This document shows, one piece after another, positions 1-5,616 of a stretch of 5,938 bases of DNA (position 1 is its first letter; each line of letters starts with the position of its first letter). This DNA is from DAOTTW01 sp034437615 (GTDB lineage Bacteria; Chloroflexota; Anaerolineae; Aggregatilineales; Phototrophicaceae). The notes below the pieces were generated by a model. That model worked only from the letters and a program-made list of their open reading frames with translations. It was not told the DNA's origin and did not search any database. Both the position numbers and the translations under genes were made by a program. The stretch lies in assembly GCA_034437615.1 (NCBI GenBank), contig DAOTTW010000076.1, forward strand, positions 1 to 5,938. Reading direction: 5' to 3'.

Positions 1-1172
1 CGCTCTAGCAATTCTTGGTTGGTCAGACCTTCCGGGCTTTCACCCAGTCGCGTGCGCTCCGGACGTTCGACCTCACGCCGAATCGCCGCGATGTAGAACA
101 CGCCAGCCTGCCGCAACACATCGCGGATACCTGCATCACTCAAACGCGCATCAGCATCTAAATCCAGCGTGATATGCAGGCGCACAATCGCACCGCTTAG
201 CTTGTGTCGCTTGACTGCCTGCGTGACGGTTTGCAGCGGGTAGCGCTCTTCGCGGCAATCCACCTTGATCGTCACCATCGGGCGTGCCTGCACCTGCTCA
301 AAGTGCCAGCGCGTCGCATTACGCGCCAATTCCACCCAGCAGAAGCCCTTTACGTCGCTCTGTTCGCCAAAATCAATGCGTTCAAGGCTGCCACTGTAGA
401 CCACAGGCGGCACGTTTTCGCGGTCCTGTGTCAAATTCTGGTGTTTATGGATGTGACCAAGCGCCACGTAATCCCAACGCGGGTCCGCCAGCAAATTTTG
501 TGAAACCTGTACATCGCGCCCTAGCATCACACTGCGTTCGCTGCCCCATACTGCACCGCGCACCGTAAAATGCCCGGTCAGCAGGCGCGGCGTTTCGGGG
601 CTGATCTGTGCTGCGGTTTCGTCGGCTTCTGTGGCCAGGCCCTCCAGCAAGCCCGTGAGGTAGGCTTCCAGCTGTGCATCTATTTCGCGGATGGTCGTAG
701 AGCCTTGCAGGGCTTCGTTTTGCATCATGCGGGAGCGTATCGGGTAGGGCGCAGCACCGACGACCACATCCCCGCGCTGGGTGCGGACGGTGCGGACTTC
801 GTAATCCTGCGCCACCCACACATTCGCCACGCGCAATGTATCGTAAATCTCTACGCTAGAGGCACGCAGGGCGTTCGGTGCCAGGTCATGGTTGCCGACC
901 AACAGCACCACCGGGGCACATTCGGCTAAATCCTGCAAGCGCCATGCAAATTCGCGCTGATACGTCGGGTTCGGGGAGCGCGTCTTGAAGGCATCTCCCG
1001 CGAAAATCACCAGGTCAACGTCATGCTCACGGGCATACGCGACCATATCATCCATACGGTGCAAAAAGTCTACCACCCTGCTGCTCAGCCCGGTATTGGC
1101 ATCTGTGCGCCCGTAGTTCTCCATGCCGATATGCACATCGGCAAAGTGCAACACGCGGATTGGGTCGGCCAT
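1..1172 (-). CDS. sbcD: Exonuclease SbcCD subunit D (SbcD/Mre11 metallophosphoesterase), 3' end cut by the window
   Basis: Nuclease subunit of the SbcCD (Mre11-Rad50-like) complex, which in this family cuts DNA hairpins and processes double-strand ends using two metal ions. The visible 390 residues show the full metallophosphoesterase set: ADVHIG (D12, H14), FAGD (D60), GNHD (N94, H95), TGHFTV (H201) and GHIHKH (H240, H242). They are followed by the SbcD hallmark YSGSLERIDFGE (259-270) and a capping domain at about 295-370. The last visible residues, LTNQELLE, resemble the usual end of the family (about 380-420 aa), so only a short C-terminus is probably missing. The ATG at 1172 puts the first motif at residue 12, as expected. 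No strong Shine-Dalgarno is visible. It starts 9 bp after the SCO1664-type gene, so it is probably co-transcribed with it. sbcC would be expected further downstream, outside the window. Confidence 0.96.
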   Translation of the reverse strand, partial: MADPIRVLHFADVHIGMENYGRTDANTGLSSRVVDFLHRMDDMVAYAREHDVDLVIFAGDAFKTRSPNPTYQREFAWRLQDLAECAPVVLLVGNHDLAPNALRASSVEIYDTLRVANVWVAQDYEVRTVRTQRGDVVVGAAPYPIRSRMMQNEALQGSTTIREIDAQLEAYLTGLLEGLATEADETAAQISPETPRLLTGHFTVRGAVWGSERSVMLGRDVQVSQNLLADPRWDYVALGHIHKHQNLTQDRENVPPVVYSGSLERIDFGEQSDVKGFCWVELARNATRWHFEQVQARPMVTIKVDCREERYPLQTVTQAVKRHKLSGAIVRLHITLDLDADARLSDAGIRDVLRQAGVFYIAAIRREVERPERTRLGESPEGLTNQELLE

Positions 1173-1181
1173 CAGCTTATA

Positions 1182-1958
1182 TTAAACCGCAGGCCAGGGG
1201 CGGTTCGGGCCGGGGCCGGGTTCGGGATAAGTGGCACGCTGTAGCAGGCGGTCCACGCGGCGCTTCATGGCCTGAATCTCCTGCGCAGCGAGCAGGTCTT
1301 GCAGGTGCGTCGACAAATCCGTGCCAGCGTCATCCAATTGAGCGCAGAGCTTGGCGAGATCATCCATCACGTCTTGCTGAATAGTCAGGCCAGCAAAATC
1401 CCAGATGACAGTGCGCAGCTTGTTCATCGGGTGGAAGGTCAGGCCGTGGTCGATGCCCCAGATGTGGCCGTCCGTATCGAGCAAGCAATGGCCGCCCTTA
1501 CGGTCGGCGTTGTTGGTGATGGCATCAAAAGCTGCAATGCGCCGCAATTGCTGTGAATGGCAATCTTCAAAGGTGAAATAATGGCGTTCCGGGTCGTGCT
1601 CAATGAAGGTTTGCAGGGAGCCGACGCCACGCGGACCGTCGTGTACGATGGTCGGCGGCACGACGGACCAGCCCAGCGCCTCCGAGACGACATAAGACGC
1701 GACCTCACGCTTATACAGCGTGCCATCGGGAAAATCCCACAAGGGGCGTTCACCTGCTCTGGGCTTGTAGATGGCGAGAAAAGACGTGTTATCGGCGGTA
1801 TGCGTGACGGAAACGAGAAAGGTATAGTTCGATCCCCAGCGCATCAGGCCGAGTTCATCGTCCACAACGCCTTTCGTCATCGCATTGACAACCGTATCGT
1901 AGGGGATGGTGATGGGGTCTTCCAGGGTTTGCGCCGTGTGAATATCGGGTCGGCTCAT
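1182..1958 (-). CDS. SCO1664-family (TIGR03843) PI3/PI4-kinase-like protein
   Basis: A 258-aa protein matching the SCO1664 family, which is distantly related to phosphatidylinositol 3/4-kinases and has no established substrate. Kinase-like features visible are: a glycine-containing strand at WGSNYTFLV (41-49); the ATP-lysine candidate K65 in AIYKP; REVASYVVSEALGW (84-97), with E85 as candidate partner of the lysine; the catalytic-loop-like segment DAITNNADRKGGH (145-157, D152); and the metal-binding-like IWGIDHGLTFH (166-176, D170). The tail is Pro-rich and ends WPAV. It is the third gene of the conserved trio, 53 bp downstream of the DUF3090 gene. An AGGA about 8 nt upstream supports the ATG at 1958. 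In the family, the pairing with a phosphomutase-like protein has been taken to suggest small-molecule phosphorylation. That is inference, and the substrate cannot be read from sequence. Confidence 0.92.
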   Translation of the reverse strand: MSRPDIHTAQTLEDPITIPYDTVVNAMTKGVVDDELGLMRWGSNYTFLVSVTHTADNTSFLAIYKPRAGERPLWDFPDGTLYKREVASYVVSEALGWSVVPPTIVHDGPRGVGSLQTFIEHDPERHYFTFEDCHSQQLRRIAAFDAITNNADRKGGHCLLDTDGHIWGIDHGLTFHPMNKLRTVIWDFAGLTIQQDVMDDLAKLCAQLDDAGTDLSTHLQDLLAAQEIQAMKRRVDRLLQRATYPEPGPGPNRPWPAV

Positions 1959-2011
1959 GGTGGCATCCTGCTAACAAAACTCAACTGACGGTAGGATAGC
2001 GTGCGTTCACG

Positions 2012-2536
2012 TTAGGACCAGTAATAGGTGATGCGTCCATTTTGCTTGGGGCTGGGGCGTCCGCTTTGCACGACATACATGGCTTGCAGGCTCAGGGCCA
2101 TCATTTGTTCGCGGGTTGCCCACATGCGCACCACCCCGGCATCGTCTGCATCATCATCAATATCAACATCAACATCATCCTCGAATTCGCTGCTGCCCTG
2201 CTGCAATTCCTGCGCAATCAGGATAATGCGCCTCTCGGCCTCATCGAAGCCCAGGCCCATCTGTGCGATGCGAAATAGCGGCTGGATCGGCTCACGCAGG
2301 TCCATATCCAGCGCGGCCATCTCGACGTCCGTTTTGTCTTCGTAGCGGTTATCCAGGTCTTCCAGGAATTCACGCACGGCCTCGCTCAGCGCCCAGGCTT
2401 GTTCTTTTTCCAGCGTGAAGGATACGAGCTTGTCTTCTGCCCCGGCTTGCAGGTGGAACGTGCGCTGACCACGTGGGCCAATCGTCCCGACGGTAATAAA
2501 ATCTACCGGGTGCAGGTCAATTTCCGTTTTTGGCAT
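2012..2536 (-). CDS. DUF3090 (TIGR03847) family protein of the conserved trio
   Basis: A 174-aa protein of the DUF3090 family, function unknown. The N-terminal half is family-like: F13-ITVGTIGPRGQRTFHLQA (to residue 31) followed by LEKEQAWALSEAVREFLEDL (42-61). A central strand region FRIAQMGLGFDEAERRIILIAQEL spans 88-111. Then comes an almost uninterrupted acidic run (about 118-132, coded by a GAT/GAC/GAA-rich repeat at 2141-2185) and a last helix ending VVQSGRP (155-161). As I recall the family, actinobacterial members continue after GRP with a Cys-rich CPLCG...CPR zinc-ribbon-like tail. This protein has no cysteine there and ends ITYYWS. The start at 2536 lies 20 bp inside the phosphatase gene and has AGGAAG about 7 nt upstream, which suggests translational coupling. 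It presumably works with the two flanking trio proteins. Confidence 0.92.
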   Translation of the reverse strand: MPKTEIDLHPVDFITVGTIGPRGQRTFHLQAGAEDKLVSFTLEKEQAWALSEAVREFLEDLDNRYEDKTDVEMAALDMDLREPIQPLFRIAQMGLGFDEAERRIILIAQELQQGSSEFEDDVDVDIDDDADDAGVVRMWATREQMMALSLQAMYVVQSGRPSPKQNGRITYYWS

Positions 2537-3245
2537 GTTGCGCTTCCTGCTTCTGTTCTGTCGCTGTTTCGTCTGCTGCTTTCTCTGTTTCTGTTTCTGT
2601 TGTCTGTGCCTGTTTCTGCTGCCTACGTTGGCGCTCTAACTCCAGCACGTGCGCGATGTCGTTCACGCCCAGCACAAAGGGCCGCGCATGGCCAAGCATC
2701 AGTGTCGTCATGCTGGCGGGAGAGATAACGATGCGCTGGAAGTTATCCAGGTGCACGCCCAGGTAATGCGCCACCGCCATCTTGATTAAATCCGCGTGGA
2801 ACACAAGCGCAATCATGTCGTCGGGGTGCTGTGTCGTTAGCTGCTCGATGGCATCCACAATGCGGTTTTGCACGCCGCGCATCGTCTCGCCATTTGGGAA
2901 ATACGCCCGCGACGGGTATTCCTGCACGACCTCCCACATTTTGCGCTGGCGCAGGTCGTTGATCTTCTTGCCCTCCCAATCCCCATAGCGCACCTCAGCG
3001 ATCTCATGGTTGACGCTGATTTGTAGCTTGGGGTGGTGCTGCTGGATGGCTTGCGCGGTTTCCATCGTGCGCTCTAGTGGGCTGGCATAAATCGCCTTCA
3101 GCGGCGCATCTGCCAAGCGCTTACCGAGCGCTTCGGCCTGTGCTTTGCCGTCTTCGTTCAGGTGCACACCCGGCGTCCAACCGGCTAGGCGGCCTGTCTT
3201 CACGAAATCGTTTACCGCGTGTCGAATGAGTAGAATTTGGGTCAT
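2517..3245 (-). CDS. Histidine phosphatase superfamily protein, MSMEG_4193-type (probable phosphomutase/phosphatase)
   Basis: A 242-aa member of the histidine phosphatase (phosphoglycerate mutase-like) superfamily, closest by pattern to the MSMEG_4193 group (TIGR03848). The phosphohistidine motif reads LLIRHA (R8, H9, with Ala instead of the usual Gly). The substrate-pocket segment GRLAGWTPGVHLNEDG (18-33) is typical of this subgroup. ASPLERTMETA (54-64) supplies R59, EVRYGDWEG (84-92) supplies the acid E84, and VFHADLIK (148-155) supplies the second catalytic His, H150. All core residues are present, so it should be an active phosphotransfer enzyme on an unknown substrate. Residues about 203-242 form a low-complexity Gln/Thr/Glu tail beyond the globular fold. 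It is the first gene of the minus-strand cluster and overlaps the DUF3090 gene by 20 bp. The start at 3245 places R8-H9 at the usual position, but the ribosome site is weak. Confidence 0.95.
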   Translation of the reverse strand: MTQILLIRHAVNDFVKTGRLAGWTPGVHLNEDGKAQAEALGKRLADAPLKAIYASPLERTMETAQAIQQHHPKLQISVNHEIAEVRYGDWEGKKINDLRQRKMWEVVQEYPSRAYFPNGETMRGVQNRIVDAIEQLTTQHPDDMIALVFHADLIKMAVAHYLGVHLDNFQRIVISPASMTTLMLGHARPFVLGVNDIAHVLELERQRRQQKQAQTTETETEKAADETATEQKQEAQHAKNGN

Positions 3246-3312
3246 GGTTGAGCCTACTACAATGTGAGGCTAGGCGCTGTCGCATCATGCAATTTCAGTT
3301 TTGATACTTTTT

Positions 3313-3321
3313 ATGATAGCA
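3313..3321 (-). promoter_or_regulatory. Candidate extended -10 promoter for the trio-sbcD operon
   Basis: On the minus strand the bases read TGCTATCAT, an extended -10 (TGn + TATCAT, one mismatch to TATAAT). Transcription would start near 3306 and give a leader of about 60 nt before the ATG at 3245. No convincing -35 box sits 16-18 bp upstream. This is the best candidate in the 219-bp gap upstream of the operon, but it rests on a short motif. Confidence 0.3.
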
Positions 3322-3391
3322 CAGGCTGTATGCCCACGTATCGGCAGTCATGGGATTTTATACGGATTCTTAGTGATGTAGGCGACTGACT

Positions 3392-3483
3392 GTGCAGATT
3401 TCTCATATCGTCACCGTATGTGGGGGCGCAATGCATTGCGCCCAGGGAGCAGCACGCTGCGCCCCTACGGATCGTGCAGATTT
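3392..3483. repeat. 10-bp direct repeat (GTGCAGATTT) flanking the palindromic element
   Basis: Two exact copies of GTGCAGATTT lie at 3392-3401 and 3474-3483, on either side of the palindromic element at 3414-3470. The right copy is inside the end of the propeller gene and the left copy is in the intergenic region. This is the arrangement of a target-site duplication around a small insertion. The fit is not perfect: 12 bp on the left and 3 bp on the right separate the copies from the CCGTA...TACGG ends of the element. Confidence 0.5.
3414..3470. repeat. Pair of adjacent 20-bp palindromes bounded by CCGTA...TACGG (REP/MITE-like)
   Basis: The first module, 3424-3443, is a perfect 20-bp palindrome (GGGCGCAATG/CATTGCGCCC). 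After one base, the second module, 3445-3464, is also 20 bp, with 8-bp arms GGGAGCAG and CTGCGCCC (one A-G mismatch) and a CACG loop. CTACGG follows. The outer ends CCGTA (3414-3418) and TACGG (3466-3470) are inverted copies. Two similar modules occur at 5553-5616, which suggests a dispersed repeat family. The element overlaps the last codons of the propeller gene and provides its TAG stop. It could form a strong hairpin in the RNA, but no T-run follows on either strand, so it is not a typical intrinsic terminator. Confidence 0.75.
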
Positions 3484-4724
3484 TGGCACCGCCGCACGCC
3501 ATCCACCCATACACAGCGCCAATCGCCGGGGCGCAACATGGCAATACTACCGCCACCGATGCTGAAAGTCAGCCAACCCTGCGGACTGATGGCCGCGCCG
3601 TAAAAATGGTGCGGATAGACACCCACTGCCCGCTGATTCAGGAGGGTCGCACTAGGGCTGTCGTAGCCAATGCCATTGTAGCTTATAGGAGGTGATGGTG
3701 CGGTCACTTCGTCAAATGGGAGGATGGTTTGCAGCACGGGGGGCGCTTGCGATAGGTCCACACTGAGCACCTCATAACCGCGTATCTCAGCGCGGTTCGC
3801 AACACCAGCCAGCACGATAAGCATCTGCCCCTGTAAATGCGGAAAAGCGGCGTCATCTCCCCCGTAAGGCAGCAATGCAAGTGGTGTGCTGCCCGTCTCA
3901 AAGCGTAGCAGCGGCGCTTGTATATCCGCACAGGCTTCGCTGTCGTCGTGCAGCAAACAGACTGGCCAGCCAAAATCAGCTATTTCTGCTGCATCCAGCG
4001 CAAAGGCATTCAGTTCATCTAAGAAGCGCCTATCCAACGTCAGCGGAGCGCTATCGCCCACGTAAATGCGTCCGTCATGCTGTGCCAGCGCTGCTGGATT
4101 GCGCAGACCAAGCGCCACGATCTTACGTTGGCTACCATCAAGCGCCATGCGCAAAATAGCGCCCTGTTCCGGCTGAGGTTCGCATAATGCGCAGGCCGCC
4201 GGAATACCCATGTAGAGCGCGTCATCAGCCGCCAGCAAGCCGCTAACCCAACCAGCAGGCGCAACGGGCAAATCAGCCGCCAGCACCGTCACGTTTTGCG
4301 TCGCATGGTCCAGCCGATAAAGCGTCGTGCCGCCCGCGATGTAGAGGGCGCTGCTAGCGGCATGAAAGGCGAGCACGTTGGGGCGCTGAAACGTGTAATC
4401 AAGCGCCTGTTCAGCGTCCGGCAGGCTGTCGCCATCGCTATCGGTGATGCGCACCACCTGCCCTGTCAGCGGACGCGCTGCATACAACGTGCCATCCGGC
4501 GCAAAGGCCAGCCCGGTATAAGGCATTTCGCCCTGTTCGTCGTCGCTGACGAGCGTCTCGTAGCAGAAGTGAAGCGGGTCTACGCGAGGTTCCCAGTTCC
4601 AGCCCGCCCGTGTGGTACAACTGGGCAGGTCGGCGGCATCCTGTGCGCCTGCGGGCATCACCCACAGCCACAGCCATACGATCGAACCGCACACGATACG
4701 CGCACCCTGTATATAACGACACAT
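3465..4724 (-). CDS. Secreted PQQ-dependent sugar dehydrogenase-like beta-propeller protein
   Basis: A 419-aa exported protein resembling the soluble glucose/sorbosone dehydrogenase (PQQ, six-bladed propeller) family. It has a signal peptide with basic n-region, hydrophobic core IVWLWLWVM (15-23) and an AGA cleavage site after A27. Propeller strands follow: GLAFAPDGTLYAA (71-83), a calcium-loop-like DSDGDSLPD (95-103), RPNVLAF (114-120), CALC (178-181) then GAILRMALDGS, GLRNPAALA (206-214), DELNAF plus FGWPVC (236-256), and a last blade FYGAAISPQGWLTFSIGGGSIAML. Eight mature cysteines fall in close pairs (36/54, 178/181, 256/265, 404/413), which fits disulfides outside the cytoplasm. Motifs expected in active enzymes look eroded: I see no His before the WVSGL strand and no GRD after the GLRNP strand, so it may be a non-catalytic relative. 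The C-terminus ends inside a palindromic repeat. It is transcribed divergently from the phosphoesterase at 4804. Confidence 0.9.
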   Translation of the reverse strand: MCRYIQGARIVCGSIVWLWLWVMPAGAQDAADLPSCTTRAGWNWEPRVDPLHFCYETLVSDDEQGEMPYTGLAFAPDGTLYAARPLTGQVVRITDSDGDSLPDAEQALDYTFQRPNVLAFHAASSALYIAGGTTLYRLDHATQNVTVLAADLPVAPAGWVSGLLAADDALYMGIPAACALCEPQPEQGAILRMALDGSQRKIVALGLRNPAALAQHDGRIYVGDSAPLTLDRRFLDELNAFALDAAEIADFGWPVCLLHDDSEACADIQAPLLRFETGSTPLALLPYGGDDAAFPHLQGQMLIVLAGVANRAEIRGYEVLSVDLSQAPPVLQTILPFDEVTAPSPPISYNGIGYDSPSATLLNQRAVGVYPHHFYGAAISPQGWLTFSIGGGSIAMLRPGDWRCVWVDGVRRCQNLHDP

Positions 4725-4757
4725 AACAACATACCCCGTAGGCTACTCTATCGCCCA

Positions 4758-4785
4758 ATCCTGTCTTATAATAGCGCTATGTCAA
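4758..4785 (-). promoter_or_regulatory. Candidate promoter for the propeller gene
   Basis: The minus strand carries a perfect TTGACA at 4785-4780. Sixteen bases downstream is CAGGAT (4763-4758), which matches TATAAT at only three positions. This would give a leader of about 25-30 nt before the ATG at 4724. The -35 is convincing and the -10 is weak. It overlaps the plus-strand promoter region, so the two genes would share a divergent control region. Confidence 0.28.
4767..4772 (+). promoter_or_regulatory. Candidate -10 box (TATAAT) for the metallophosphoesterase gene
   Basis: A perfect TATAAT lies 31 bp upstream of the ATG at 4804. Transcription would begin near 4779 and leave a leader of about 25 nt containing GAAGG (4792-4796), a good ribosome site 7 nt before the start. 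No good -35 match is present at the usual distance. Confidence 0.4.
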
Positions 4786-4803
4786 TGGCTTGAAGGTCTC
4801 AGA

Positions 4804-5394
4804 ATGCTAGTAGGAATCATATCGGATATACATGGAGACTATGAGACGCTCATTTCAACACTAGACCGGCTAAGATACCAGCATCGCGTTGAGCAAATCC
4901 TGTGTGCAGGTGATTTGGTCGGGCGAGGGCCGGAACAAAATAGGGTGGTTGAAACCATCCGGCGGCACAAGTTGCCGACGGTACGCGGCAACCACGACGA
5001 ATGGTTCTATCGTATCAGCCAGGATAACAAAGAATACCTGAAGACCTTGCCGCTAGATTGGCACGGCGAAGTCAACGGGGTGCACATTCACATGTGTCAT
5101 GGGAAGCCCGGTAACAACATGTGGGGCATGTACCGTGACCACCTATCTGATACATATTTGAACATGGTGTTAGGGTCACTGAAGGTCGATGTGCTGGTTA
5201 CTGGCCATACGCATGTACCGCTGTATATGCGGGTGAAAACTGGCTGCATCATCAACCCTGGATCGTTGTATGCGTTCGATAGCCAGCGTGCCTCATCGCG
5301 CACGTATGGCGTGCTGAATTTAGAGACGCTGACGTTTGAGGTGTTTGATACCAGAGGGTCGGATGTGACGTTGGTCGCTGTGCACGAGTGGTAA
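4804..5394 (+). CDS. YfcE/MJ0936-type metallophosphoesterase (Calcineurin-like, Metallophos_2)
   Basis: A 196-aa cytoplasmic phosphoesterase of the calcineurin-like superfamily, small single-domain group. The metal-site residues are complete: SDIHGD (D8, H10), CAGDLVGRGP (D37), VRGNHDE (N63, H64), MCHGKPGN (H99) and TGHTHVP (H135, H137). INPGS (150-154) follows, typical of this subgroup. Relatives are metal-dependent phosphodiesterases or phosphatases, some acting on nucleotides. The natural substrate cannot be told from the sequence. The start at 4804 is supported by a GAAGG ribosome site at 4792-4796 and by the DxH motif at residue 8. The gene appears to be a single-gene transcription unit, with a TATAAT box upstream and a strong terminator about 30 bp downstream. 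The length is usual for the family. It is only a distant superfamily relative of the SbcD protein in the same window. Confidence 0.96.
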   Translation: MLVGIISDIHGDYETLISTLDRLRYQHRVEQILCAGDLVGRGPEQNRVVETIRRHKLPTVRGNHDEWFYRISQDNKEYLKTLPLDWHGEVNGVHIHMCHGKPGNNMWGMYRDHLSDTYLNMVLGSLKVDVLVTGHTHVPLYMRVKTGCIINPGSLYAFDSQRASSRTYGVLNLETLTFEVFDTRGSDVTLVAVHEW

Positions 5395-5421
5395 GCGCTA
5401 TGCGTGCGATGTACAGCACAG

Positions 5422-5472
5422 ACGCAACACATAACACGGGCGCACACAACAGAGTGCGCCCTTTTGTTGCGT
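5422..5472 (+). terminator. Intrinsic terminator after the metallophosphoesterase gene
   Basis: An 8-bp perfect GC-rich stem, GGGCGCAC (5438-5445) with GTGCGCCC (5454-5461), closes an 8-nt loop and is followed at once by TTTTGTT. An outer 7-bp pair, ACGCAAC (5422-5428) with GTTGCGT (5466-5472), could extend the hairpin but would compete with the T-run. It begins 27 bp after the stop codon at 5394. The minus strand lacks a T-run, so it works in the plus direction. Confidence 0.82.
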
Positions 5473-5552
5473 GCAAATTTCTAAATTGATTGGTGAATAA
5501 TGCCGAAGGGTAGCACCACAAGATAACGTGGATACCTAAAATTGGGCGCTGC

Positions 5553-5616
5553 GGACACCCTGAAGGGTGTCCCTACGGTTCACAGTGATTATGTAGGGAT
5601 GCGCTTCTACGCGTCC
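5553..5616. repeat. Two 20-bp palindromes in head-to-head arrangement (same family as 3414-3470)
   Basis: Module 5553-5572 has perfect 8-bp arms GGACACCC and GGGTGTCC around TGAA and is followed by CTACGG. Module 5597-5616 has arms GGATGCGC and ACGCGTCC around TTCT (six Watson-Crick pairs, one G-T wobble and one mismatch) and is preceded by GTAG. The inner flanks TCCCTAC (5570-5576) and GTAGGGA (5593-5599) are themselves inverted copies 16 bp apart. Both modules have the 20-bp length, GG...CC ends and CTAC flank of the pair at 3424-3464. There is no T-run. The module lies between a terminator and the next gene, so it is probably an interspersed repeat. Confidence 0.65.

Noticed and set aside
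445..819. 124-codon minus-strand open frame within sbcD in another phase
   Set aside because: The sbcD frame is continuous through this span with conserved metal-site motifs on both sides, and the alternative peptide is compositionally biased.
1557..1988. 143-codon plus-strand open frame opposite the SCO1664-type gene
   Set aside because: It lies antisense to a protein with clear family motifs, has no recognisable domain or ribosome site, and is explained by the codon pattern of the opposite strand.
3251..3271. AGCCT/AGGCT hairpin in the leader just before the phosphatase start as a regulatory structure
   Set aside because: The stem is only 5 bp with an 11-nt loop, too weak to support a claim.
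3424..3464. Palindromes as an intrinsic terminator of the propeller gene
   Set aside because: The hairpins are strong, but neither strand has a T-run after them and they overlap the stop codon.
4296..4793. 165-codon plus-strand open frame opposite the 5' half of the propeller gene
   Set aside because: Antisense shadow: its peptide is Arg-rich with no motif, while the minus strand has a signal peptide and propeller landmarks.
3424..5616. The 20-bp palindromes as part of a CRISPR array
   Set aside because: There is no regular repeat-spacer spacing, the cores differ between copies, and no cas gene is present.
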